From Gnetum montanum (lineage: Eukaryota > Streptophyta > Gnetopsida > Gnetales > Gnetaceae), in contig MNCI01016091.1 of assembly GCA_015680685.1 (NCBI GenBank), positions 140,152-204,151 on the forward strand: a stretch of DNA of 64,000 nucleotides, written 5' to 3'. The notes below the pieces were generated by a model that saw only the letters and a program-made list of their open reading frames with translations, was not told the origin of the DNA and did no database searches. A program made the translations under genes and the position numbers. Shown one piece after another: positions 48,007-59,299 of the stretch (positions within the stretch are counted from its first letter, which is position 1; every line of letters begins with the position of its first letter).

Positions 48007-48790
48007 TGATGAGTGGCGAGGTACCCCTACACTCAACCATACGAATACGAGTGTCTCACGCACAATCCGGTCGAACTCCAAGGACTAAGTGCTTACATGT
48101 CTTAATGGAACACTGAGGGTTAATCAATCGTTGTCTTCCCAAACTTACTTGTATTGTCACGGTTGTATGGTTAAGTAAGCTTGAGGTATATGATTTTTAT
48201 AACTTTTATCGTTTTGGTGTCTTATGCTAATGCAAGAAAGGGAAAGATAACTAAGTGACTAACTTACTTTAACTATTCATTATCTAAATTCTAATTTTCC
48301 TAACACCAGTACCCGTTCCCACTTGCCATACACATCCTGAACCAGTGCAACGCTGCTGGGACTACCAAACGCTAATCGTTACTGGATTACCAAGCGCTAC
48401 ACGCATGCTTGAAGTGGTCGTACTAAGTGCACCTAATTAAGCAAGTCAAAGGTTAAGAAAGAGATTAATTAACTAGAAAAGCATTAAACATTCAACAATA
48501 ATTGATTACTAATTAGCTTAATCTGTATGCTGCAAGGTTTATCATAAAGTTCATCTTTATTGCCATACACAAATGTGAGTTCAGGTACAATCTGCTTGAA
48601 TAAAGATCCGTTCACTCTATGACTCCTACTGCGGGCACATAGGAATTATTCTAACTCTGGAATGGTAAAACTACAAGAGTTTGGCTAAGGGTCTAAGTCT
48701 AACTATCAGGAACAAAGGGCGTTGCCTCTTATTCATAGAAGATGAGGCACAATGCAATATCACATATGCGATATCGCGTGGTGGCCCCTC
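48007..48790 (-). repeat. 5' LTR of element D, outer end rearranged
   Basis: It matches the left LTR from TGATGAGTGG through the hairpin region and the TATA-bearing stretch to GATATCGCGTGGTGG. The expected GGCTCATCA end is then replaced by about 30 unrelated bases and a short TGATGAGTCGCGATATCGC piece in the opposite orientation (48814-48832). Confidence 0.8.
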
Positions 48791-48828
48791 CATATGAGTG
48801 GTTATTCCACCATTGATGAGTCGCGATA

Positions 48829-49217
48829 TCGCAAGGGTGAATCAAAGAGCTCGTCTTTATTGCCGTACACAAGGTGTGCTCAAGTACATAATGCTCGAAT
48901 AAAGATCCATCCACACTTAGACCTCCTTTTGTAGGCACTTGGAAAATACTCTAACTTTCAAACAGACTGCAAGAGTTTCACTACTTTTCTGCTTAAAGAC
49001 TTCCCCCCAATTATGCGCCTGGGCACTATATTTATAGGCTTGGGAGCAACTACTCTAATAATTAGAGTAACCACTCTAATAATTAGAATAAATTCTAAAG
49101 TAACCACTAGAGTAACCAGTCTAATAATTAGAATAACTACTAGAGTAACCACTAGAGTAACCACTCTAAGAATTAGAATAACTACTAGAGTAATCGCTAG
49201 AGTAATCACTCTCATCA
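48829..49217 (-). repeat. Partial LTR of another subfamily (H) at the C/D junction
   Basis: It matches the G LTR (AGAGCTC(G/A)TCTTTATTG, CACAAGGTGTGCTCA, CCACACTTAGACCTCCT) and ends in CTCATCA at 49217 right against element C pol. TATA is at about 49031 on +. Its U3 is an AT-rich array and not a GATATC array. Confidence 0.72.
49043..49217. repeat. Palindromic AT-rich minisatellite in LTR U3
   Basis: Variants of ACTACTAGAGTAACCACT and CTAATAATTAGA recur about nine times. TACTCTAATAATTAGAGTA is a perfect palindrome. This takes the place of the GATATC-type array in related LTRs. Confidence 0.8.
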
Positions 49218-49529
49218 AACTTGTTAGACGAAAATCGATTGGTGGCCCTATCTTTTAATGAAGTACACAAGGCATTTGATAAACAATGTCATGACATTAG
49301 AATTAGAAAAGTAAAATTTCAACCCATAGATAGGGTCCTATACTAAAATCCACACACATACCACAAAGAATTAAATTCCAAAAGTTGTGGGAGGTGCCTT
49401 ATATTATCTATGAAACCTTTCCTTCTGAGGCCATGTTAATATACAAACCTGAAAGCCCAAACCAAAAGCTGCTAGTCAAAATGCAACAACTTAAACTTTT
49501 TCATGAACCCAAAAGAGCCAGTGATCAAA

Positions 49530-51562
49530 ACACTTCAATGGATGAACATGCACATTGAATTTTTTAGATCTCCTCCTTCCAACTTAGTAATGGGGAAGAT
49601 GACCATCCATGCTGATCAAATAATGTGGCTCCTTAGTTTTTCACTTTTTTTTACACCTTTTTTAGTACATTTTTTCTTTCTTAAATATTTTACACTTTAT
49701 TCTATATTTTGCTTTCTTTAGTTTGGATTTCTTTTATGCTTTTCTTATGTTTTGTTTCTTTATTGCTACCAGGGCTAGGTGCAACTATAGCTATCAATTA
49801 ATGATGGTTTGTACTATAATGTTGTTTGATTGCTAATGTATGAATTCTATCTTTGAATTTTGGTGTTGATAACTAAGACATGGTTTTTTTCTCATGATAA
49901 CAAGTATTGAGTCCACATCATCCACCTAACCATAAAACTCTATGGTGTTCCCTTATTTTGGAAATATGTGGTCTCTTCTTAAATGAAACTTTTAATGAAC
50001 TTGTGACCTTGGTAGTTTCCAAACTTGGAAGGGATTAAATGGATAGATAGGGATATGACTTCAAGGGGATTTGATGCTCTTTGTACTTACCTACCCTCTT
50101 GGATGCATGAGTATTTCCATGAATTTCTCACCGTTTCATTGTCGACCAATAACAAGAAGTAAAGTCTTTGCATGGTGTGGCTCTCATCCACAAACTCAAA
50201 AAAAAAAAAAAAACAATAATGGGAATTCAAAGAAAATCCCTTAGACCAAATAATGGGCTACAAGCACTAGTTATGAGACTAGAAAGACATGTTACCCATT
50301 CTTGAATGTCCCCTTTAACTAAGATCCATCTCACTCCTTGCTTCTCTTTTCTTCTCTTTTAGGAATGGTGATTGATCTATAGGGATATTCTTGTACCTTT
50401 GGAGGATGGTCTGGTCTTAGAGTGTCGATGTGAGATCACTAAAAGTGGTTGGTTTTAACTCATACTAAGGATGGATGTTATCAAGTCATATTAATCACGA
50501 AATCTATAAGGGACTTCATGTGACCATAATACGGAACTCCATTTCACTCTTTCCTTCATCTGAAAATGCTTTCCATAACTCACCTCATTGTCATTTTTCA
50601 TGTTTGTCTCAATGTCTTGGTTTGATACCGTTAAAGTTCTTAGATAGTTTCTTTGGTAATTTGGTCCTTAACTATCCACAATCATTAATCACCCATGGGA
50701 TCCATGGACTCCTTGGTTTGAGGGCATGTAGGGGCATCAAGGGCATGAGCCTGCTATAGGGAGGACCCACTTACATACCCCTTGGTTGGGCTAGTTAAGT
50801 TCCTCATCCTTTAGGCATGATTTCTTTAAAAACCTTCTGCATTCCAAGTTCGTTATGTCCATTTTTTCACTCCTTCATGAAATTTCTCCAATCATTCTTA
50901 AATCTCTTTTTTTTATGAATTATCTAGCCTTCTTCAAGCATTTCATCATGTTCTTGGCCCTACTAGCTTCCTAAGAACTTCAATTTTATGTAAAAACTCT
51001 TTTTTTTAATCCTTATTTTAATGATGAAAAATTATATCCTTTGGCCATGTTGACGCGATCCCATCAACACAATGCAAAAATTCTATAAATAAGCGTGACA
51101 CTTTGTGAATTTTTTGTCATTTTCCTTCAAATGCAAGAGGAGTTTTTATAGTTTTTAGAGTCCAAAATCTTCCAAAGCCCACAACTTTCAAGCTACTTGT
51201 CTGATTAACCCTATTCTTTAGTCCTACTGCTACTGAAGGTGAGGTTTATGTCAGAGAGAGGGGGGGGGGGGGNNNNNNNNNNNNNNGGAGGCATAGCACA
51301 AACCTTAGGCTTTTGAAAAAAAATTTCAAAATTTTTGTAACTTTTACAAGGTTTAACTAATAAAATAATATTAAAACCACAAATTTAAGAGAGTTGGACC
51401 TTTCCAGTGAATTCTGGTAGACACTAAAGTAAAATAATATTAAAATAATCAAACCTACCATCATCACAACTTAGCCAAGTGTAACTAATCCAAAGAGATA
51501 AGGTACTCAAGAGTTTCAGAGTTACACATCAAATGCTAATCCTTGATCATGTTGTGATTATA
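49530..51562 (+). other. Non-coding spacer of element C
   Basis: It has the same landmarks as B's spacer: GCATGGTGTGG at about 50172, GACTAGAAAGACATGTTACC at 50279, GGACTCC...GGGGCATCAAGGGCATGAGCC at about 50708-50750. It contains a sequence gap at 51273-51286 preceded by a G run. Confidence 0.65.
51254..51286. other. G homopolymer and 14-base N gap
   Basis: About 18 Gs followed by 14 Ns, then GGAGGCAT. The assembly could not be closed across a G-rich tract. Confidence 0.9.
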
Positions 51563-54320
51563 GATGGCACCAAGACCTAAGCATCTGCAAGAAGGAGAAC
51601 TGTCCCAACTAAGGGACAAGTGACCTAGAACTAAAAGGGGTTAACAACAAGAGCAACCGTAAGAGCAGGTAGCCAAAACTCATGCAATGAAACCTCTTCA
51701 AGAGGAGCTAGAAGTGGAATCTATTCAAAATATTTCCCAAGGTGAAACAAAGCAATGCCACTGAGATGAGGCACTAGGACCAAGGCCAAACCTTGAGATC
51801 ACTTTGATTGAAACCTGCCTTAGGAAAATTTAGTCCAAGGAAATTCAATGTTGAATTCTCTAAGAGCTGAACTTTGGAACCTTCTTAGACTTTGCCCTAG
51901 AAGATATCAGTTGTAGAGCCCTCCTATGTGGCCCATCATCACTTTGAGTAAGGAGTGGTACATGGAAGAGACATATCTCTTCTAGAATAATAAGCAACTT
52001 GATGACACTATGAAGATCAACGATGCTAGTGTGTCCTACTTAGTGGAGGCCATCTCTCAAACTCTCAAATTACTTGAAACTGGGATAAATCTAGTAGAGA
52101 TCTCAATGCAAGCGAACCTAGAAGTGAAAAAAGAGTGCATCCAACGGTTCTATGAAGTGGACTACAAAGAGTACAATGCATCTCATAATTGTAGGACATG
52201 CATATTTCAAGATAGCAACCTACCACCTTAATCTGATCATGAGGCCAAGTAAGGTAACAACTCTTTCTACCCGTGCATGTGCTGCTTTGAGTGAAAATGT
52301 CCCAGTCAACCTCCCACAATTGATCTATCTTGAGATAGATCAACAATTCAAGGAAAATGACCATGAGAGGAAGGCATTCCCCTTCCTGTGCCTCATCCAA
52401 AAATTGTGCAAAATGGAAGAAATAGCTTGCTATTCCAACGATGCACTTAGACATGCTCCTGTCGCGTCTTGGATGAAAATGATGAAAGATAAAGTCCTTG
52501 TCATGACAAAAGAAGAGGAGTAGCCACCACCATCACCCACTCATGAAACAATGCTGGAGGCTTGTGCTACCATGGAGCGCATGCAGAAGCTCCATGAGCA
52601 ACTCTTATAGTAGTAGCAAGCTAGTCTAAGTGATGATCTATCTATCTACTGACCAGCCCTCAGTTACTTTAATGAGATAACTCGTATCATAAGTTGGTTG
52701 GAGGATACATCATTAACCTTCTCTATCCAATGAATGCAAAGACCTGTGCACTTGAATCCTAGTGCCTGAGAGGTAACAGTGTCCATTGCAAGACATCAAC
52801 AATTTGCAAAAATATTTATAAATGCTGCTACCTTCTTGGTGCACTTGGAGGAAGGTGATGGGGCAACTATCTTGGTGATGCTACACCAAGGGTAGGAAAC
52901 AAAAACTAAGGTGGTGGTCGATAGAGTGGGTGAAGCCCTTAATATTCCTAAGGTGTTTATGCTAGATATTGTTATACTTAGAGATGTGCAAACATTCGCA
53001 AGAGTGACAAGTCGGACGTTTAGCACAGCTCAGTATGAGGAATTGCTAGAACGATGAATGAAAATCCAATAATCAATTTTGGAGGTCTTTGACCTTTTAG
53101 ATGACATCACTACTACTCAATTGGCATTGTTGAAGACTAAGGGCAAGTACCTCATTACCAATTCCCAACTTGAAGTAGCCACATCTAAAAACTGATGCTT
53201 GGCTACTGAAGGTACGGAGTTAAGACTACCTCACTGATCCCATTGTACTCAACCAAGCTATAACTAGATATGAAGCTTTTCAATAGCCTCAAACCAAACT
53301 TCAAGAGGCTGAGTACACTAAGGAGCTGGCAATATTTGACCAGTCCTTAGCAAATTCCACTGTCTACAACATTCAGAAAGACTTGTTGAAGGTTTGTTGG
53401 GAGAATACCATTTTGACCAAGAATAATCATCGCCTACACAATGTTGAGCTCCAGAAAGAACATATGGTTGAATACATGAGATAATAGCAAGAGTAGCTTC
53501 TTAAGGTGGCCATGGATCTGAGAAGGTTGGTGGAAAAAAATCGTAATCTCTTAATGGAGGAGGTCTGCACTCTTCACCAGAAGTCTACAATTGAATTCAT
53601 CACTTGGAAGAATGAGGTGCTCAAATTTAAAAGGATCAAGAACTACTATAGGAACTAGGTTAGCTTTCAAAAGGAAATCAATGAAAGGCATATCCAACTA
53701 GTGAAGGTAAAAGTCAATGAGGCCCTTCAGTAGCTCAAATAAGGAAGTGATCTATGGTAGCACATCCTTGATGGACTAAATGAATATAATCAAGTAGAGA
53801 TCCACCTCAAGGAGCTGCAGATCAATGAGATGATAGAATGCATCAAGCTTGCCAACCTCTGATACAAAAACTTAGCAATGCTGACTATTCGAAGGCTAAG
53901 GTTAGAATTAGAGAAGTAGGTGGCTAGCTCGTACCTGTTGTATAAGGCTGAGTTCAAGCATTACAAGGAGACAAAGCAGAAACTAGAAACGACAAATGCT
54001 AAACTTAATGTTCTTAGAGGGTACTTCATTGATCAACGATCAATAGCTGAGAACTTGGCCTATAGGATGAATGACTACCATGAACTATAGAACATTGTCA
54101 AGGCATTCAATGTTGAACGTAAACAATTTGTAGCCTAGTTCATCAATGTGAAAGAGTTATTCTTTGTAATGCCTTGTCTGTGGGATATTCCAATACTGAC
54201 CCACATTGGTGATGTTGAGTAGATCATATACGATCTCTGGAGTAAGGAGGAAAGGATGAAAGCATTGCAAAATGCTTTCTGTCTTCCACCGACAATCACA
54301 GCTGCAGCTGGACAACCACA
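51563..54320 (+). pseudogene. Third ORF of element C (coiled-coil protein)
   Basis: Starts at ATG 51563 (MAPRPKHLQEGE), matching B. The conserved N-terminal domain includes MWPIITLSKEWYMEETYL, then FKIATYHLNLIMRPSKVTTL (about 52207-52266), LPQLIYLEID and FPFLCLIQKLCKMEE (52380-52424). From about 53200 it becomes a charged, Glu/Lys/Gln-rich coiled-coil region (LQINEMIECIKLANL). It lacks the last stretch present in B. TAG replaces an ancestral TGG at 51983, where B has TGA. Confidence 0.7.
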
Positions 54321-54336
54321 ATGGCAACGGTGCCAA

Positions 54337-55160
54337 CGATGAGCGGCGAGGTACCCCTACGCTCAACCATATGAATACGAGTGTTTCACACATGATCTGG
54401 TCAAATTCCAAGGACTAAGTGCTTATGCACCTTTGTGGAACAAGAATGGGTTGGTTCATCATTGTCTTCCCAAGCCTACTTGTATGTCATGATTGTATGG
54501 TTAAGTAAACTTGAGGCATATGATTTTTATACTTTTTATGTGTTTTTATGTCTTGCTGCTAATAAGGGAAGAGAGAGATAACTAAGTAACTAATTTAATT
54601 TGACTGCTTATTAACTAGGCTCTAATTGATCCTAACACTAGCATCCGTTCCGACTTGCCATACACATCCTGAACTAGTGCAACACTGCTAGGATTACCAA
54701 ACATTAATCATTACAGGGGTACCAAGCATTACACACATGCTCGAAGGGGTCATACTAAGTGTATTTACTTAAGAAAGTGTAGGGTGAGAGAAGACATTAA
54801 TTAACTAGAAAAGCATTTAATAACATCAATTAACACTAATTAATCTATTATGGATGCTACAAGGTTTATCATAAAGTTCATCTTTATTTCCATACACAAG
54901 GTATGCTCAGGTACATAATGTTGGAATAAAGATTCGTTCACTTTATGACTCCTTTTGTAGGCACGCAGAAATAATTCTAACTCTGGAAGGGAGAAAAGGC
55001 AAGAGTTCGACTAAGGATCTAACTAACTATTGCCAAACCAGGTATGCCTGTCTCTTATTTATAGGCAAGGAGATAAGTCTCAATATCAAGTATCTGACAT
55101 CACATGGTAGGCTTCGATATTGCAGACCTGATATTGCGGATGCGATATCGTAGTTCATCA
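54337..55160 (-). repeat. 3' LTR of element E
   Basis: From CGATGAGCGG to GTAGTTCATCA on the + strand, abutting the purine tract (TACCCCC). It carries GATATTGC/GATATCG repeats at about 55081-55152 and the hairpin at about 54878-54933. The outer side is preceded by GGCAACGGTGCCAA, a primer-site remnant. Confidence 0.88.
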
Positions 55161-57170
55161 TACCCCCACGACTAAATGAAAACTCATCCTCGAGTTCCTT
55201 ACAAAATATTGAGAAGGTATGGGATTATTAACTAATTGATAGCTAACGATGAAATGGGATGACAGACTCAATGTGCCTAGTGAACGGATTAACAAGCATA
55301 TTACAACATTAGTGTTCATGACCATTGTGGGGAACACTCATACATAAATGACATCCAAGCCTTTATTTGGCAGCTTGAAGAGAGAGAGAGAGAGAGAGAA
55401 GATGAAGCGTATTGCCGCCAATGCCAAGATTGCACCTTCCGTTGTTTATCCATAGCCACACCACCAAACTTGCTCCCTTCATAAACGCTCCAGTTCCTGA
55501 TCATCCTGAGTGCTTCCTCCAATCCCAGTCCATTGTTTGTATGATCATCATATGTACACATAACACAGTCACAAATGAGCAAGGATAGATAAACCATAAT
55601 GCAGTTGATATCTTACCTCGATATTAAGTGCATTGGCTGAGTTGTGGTTATGGTAGAAACTAATTTAGAGATTTAGCACTGGTGAGTACCCAAGTTGTAG
55701 GGGTTAGGCAAATAGTAGAATGGAAAAAATTGAAAAAAAATTAAAAAAATTTTGCCAAGGCCCCCATGACTAAGAGCATATCTCTCGTAGCTATAAGATG
55801 GAAAAATATGAGGAACAAGAAAGATGGGAAAAATAACAATGGCAACACCAATAAGATGGATGTCAAAGATGTGGATGCAACAAGAAATGGTTGATTACAG
55901 AGAATGTTTAAGGGAAAGAACTTAACAATTGCACCAAAAAGGAATGCGAGTCAATCCTCCCCAAAGTAGGCTCATGCCCTTTATGCCTTGACAAACCACA
56001 AACCAAAGAGTCCGTAGGCTCTAGGAATGTCATTTGGAAGTAAGAGTTAAAAACTTACTCATAAGAATTCACCAAAGAAAAAAAATGCATCAACCCAGAG
56101 ACAAACTAATGATAAAATCAACAATGAGATGGAAAATGGGAAGAAAGATGGAGAGGAGAGAATGGAATGCAATCCCAAGAACAAGGTTGTGTAAAGTCCC
56201 TTGTGTATTTCATGGTTAAAAGGATTGAGTAGAACTCATTCCAAATCTAGACTTAAACCAACCACATTTAATGACCTCGCATCAATACACTTGGCCAATC
56301 CATCCTCTTGAAGTAACAAGAATGCCTCCACAAAGAGTGACCAACATCCCAAGGAGAGCGCGATGGAGAAGCAGAAAGTGAGAAAGGGCCTTAGTTAGAG
56401 AGAACCTTCAGGCATGGGTAACATGTCTTTCTAGTGCCATAACCGGTGCTTGTAGCCCATATTGCTTTATTATGTCTAATAGGTGTGCTTTGAATTCTCT
56501 CTTTTCTCTCTCTTTTTTTATGTAAGAACCACACCATGCAAAGACTTATTTTTATTCACTCAGCTTCCTGATATTTGATTAATGGCAAAATGGCGTAAAA
56601 CCCAAGAAAAAGCATCCAAGCACCTAAGAGAATGGCCAACACAAATGCATCAAATCCCCTTAAAGCCACACCCTTTTTATCCATTGAGTCCTTCCTTGGT
56701 TTGAAGAATACCCAGCTACCAATTTATTAACAAGTTTACTTAGAAAAAAGGGACTGTACGGTTCCAAGCCAAAGGAGACCATAGAGTTGAATGGATGAGT
56801 GGACAGTCATGGCCTCATTTCCTATTTTACAAAAAGAACCATACCTTAATATCAACATCATAATTCAAAGGTAAAAACCAAACATTAGCAATCAATATGA
56901 TATACTTCAATCCACCATCATGAGCACTTATTGGATGACGAATAAAAGTAAATCAAGCAAACAAAGGAATAGTAAAAATATGAATGATGGTGTAAAACAA
57001 AAATAAGAAAAGTTGGAAAAATGCATAAAATAAGAAATATAAAAAGAGCTGAGGGCTTAGAATGGTTAGCATTGGTGGCCGTCTTCCCCACGACTGAGTT
57101 GGAAGGAGGAGATCCGAAATAACGAGTAGGGTTGTCCACTAACAAAGGTAGTATTGGTACTAGCTATTTT
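55161..57170 (-). other. Post-pol spacer and third-ORF stub of element E
   Basis: It is collinear with D over the whole stretch, including the GGACTCTTTGG...GGGGAGGATT block. A (GA)n tract at 55379-55400 lies near the join between third-ORF start sequence and the terminal GTCATGAACACTAAT tail. Confidence 0.7.
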
Positions 57171-59002
57171 AGGCTCATGGAAGGGTCTATAATAGCTAGT
57201 ATGTCCAAGGAATGATTAGATATATTTTACAGTTTTAGGCTGCTAACTAATTCCTTAGATAAGTTTAATCTTTTTGGGGTCTACCTCTATCCTTATTTAT
57301 GATATCTTATACACTAATACTACTCCTTCTTGAACCATTAAATGGCTTTTTTGCTAGTTGAGCCTTAAATTGGTTTCTATACATCATTTTAATACTAGCT
57401 CTAACCGGTCCAATGCTTGATCAAAGTTTGCTCCGTAGGTGGAGAAGTCATCCATAAAGACCTCCACACCATTTCCTATCTACTACTAGAATACGCTTAG
57501 AACTAATTATTGAAATGTTGCAAGGGCATTACACAAGCCAAATGCAAATGTTCCCCAAGGACTGGTGAATGTAGTCTTGGCTTGGTCTTCTAAGGCTATT
57601 TGAATTTGGTTGTACCCATTGTACCCATTTAGAAAACTATAGTAGCGATGCCCTGTGATGGTGTCTAAGACTTGGTCAACGAATGGCAACGGAAAGTGGT
57701 CCTTGAATGTTGCCATGTTTAGTAGCCTGAAATCTATGCACATCCTCCATTTTCCTCCCTTTTTGGGTACTATAACTAAGGCGCGAACCCATTCGCTATA
57801 AGAAATGGGCTATATGAACCTAGCTTTTAGAAGCTATTCGATTTCTTCCTTTGCCACTTGCTTAAGCTTTGGGTTCAATCACCTCTGCAGTTGTCTTTGA
57901 GGCTTCATGGAGGGGTCGATGTAAATCTATGTTGGCATATCTTAGGTTCTATTTCAATTAATTCGAGATATGACCAAGTGAAGGCTTTCAACCATTTATT
58001 TATTACCTTTAGTAGTCTCTCTTTTTGTTGAGGAGCAAGCTTAGCATTAATAATTATTAGTTCTCCATTTTTAAGGAACATGAATTCCATATCGGTGGGC
58101 AATGGTTTTAGCTCGAGGGGCTCCTACTTAAATTTCTCAAGGATTTCCAACTTCCCCCAGTTGATATCTTCAAGGCTAAGACTTGGAAGTTGGCAATGGA
58201 CTTTCTCTAATGCATCTATGCTATCAATGTAAGTGCAAGTCAAACCCTCAATTGGTTCCATGCATATGATTGAACTACTTTTTTGATCAGCTGTCAGCCA
58301 CTGGGTGCCTTCCTATCATGTGGCTACTACATATAGGCATCTTTGTATGTTGATAACTTATGCACACTGATTGCATGCAGGTAGTGCTAAACTTTGCACA
58401 AACCATGACTTTTGCACACAATTACACCTTGTGTTACTGTATGTGATGCATGGAACTTTCTTCTTCTCGATCTTTCTAAATGTATTTTCTTTTGATATTT
58501 CTAGGGAAAGATCACGGATTCCTAGGCATGCATCAATGGTGCTTAGCCATGCCCTTCCCATTATGATTGGGAAGTTCCCCTCACCATTGTTCACCTGAAT
58601 CACTAGGAAGTCATCTAGATATGACCACCAACAAACAGTGGTGACAATGTCCTCCACTAGTCCCAATGGGATAGTGATGGACTAGTCAGCCAACTCTAGA
58701 TGAATGTTACTCTTTTTTAGCAGAGGCAGGTTCTAGGCTTTGTACATTTCTTGAGAGATCAAGTTGATACTAGAACTTGAATCCAAAAGACCCTTGCACG
58801 GTTCATTTCCAGTAATTTGTAGATATATCAGAGGACTCCTAGAATCAGAGAATTTCCTAGGAAGATGGCCAGCTTTTATCCAATCAGTGATGGCATGTGT
58901 TAGCATGACCCTATGCATTGAGTGTGGTGGTTGGGTTGAAGGAGGCTCCAAAGTTTTGATTGATACTAAGGCATCTAAGGAATTAGCCACTTGTGATTGC
59001 AA
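57171..59002 (-). pseudogene. Protease and reverse transcriptase of element E
   Basis: Protease at about 58892-58733: SPLIYLQITGNEPCKGLLDS, where the catalytic DSG is DSS. RT at about 57760-57400: MCIDFRLLNMATFKDHFPLP, SFLNGYNGYNQIQIALEDQA, FGLCNALATF and the FMDD box (about 57459-57448). Near 57190 the sequence jumps from SFLGH(TSYY) of late RT straight to the PFHEPK tail of integrase. RNase H and the integrase core are deleted. The frame is otherwise partly open. Confidence 0.83.
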
Positions 59003-59299
59003 GGGCTTGGTTGAACTGTTGGTTCTAAAGAAAGGTTTTTTTTTATGCAGTTGTTGGAACCAACAGTAGGTTGAGAGTTAATAGTCCTTGTGGCATTACA
59101 TTACTACGGTTGGGTAGGGAGTTCACTTTGCATCGTGGGAGTAGGTGGTAATGGAGCTATTGGTGGAAGAGATGTAGCTGGAGGAGAAGGATGGTATGCT
59201 TGTGGAACATTGCTCCTAGGAGAAGGAGTTCTATAATACTCACGGCTTTGTTAGGGAGGTTGAGGAGTGACGTGCCTAGTAGAGTCACGTGGAGAGACT

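Larger units (their letters stand above)
42291..48790 (-). mobile_element. Element D: internally deleted Athila-like element in reverse orientation
   Basis: Left LTR 42291-43103 (its 3' LTR), internal DNA 43104-48006, and right LTR from 48007 (its 5' LTR), whose outer end is rearranged near 48790. Reading leftward: primer site, gag, then directly integrase, spacer and a stub of the third ORF. Protease, RT and RNase H are missing. No target duplication matches across the two outer ends. Confidence 0.85.
49218..54320 (+). mobile_element. Element C, right part (integrase C-terminus, spacer, third ORF)
   Basis: It resumes with NLLDENRLVALSFNEVHKAF-like sequence equal to B near 26797 and continues in parallel with B to the third-ORF end region (CAGCTGGACAACCACA at about 54305). 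It then stops against primer-site remnants of element E's neighbour. No 3' LTR of C is present in the window. Confidence 0.82.

Noticed and set aside
49043-49217. CRISPR-like or satellite array
   Set aside because: Units are short, imperfect and palindromic, have no unique spacers, and lie inside an LTR of a plant retrotransposon.
55379-55400. (GA)n tract as a regulatory element
   Set aside because: A plain microsatellite near a deletion join; nothing else supports a regulatory role.
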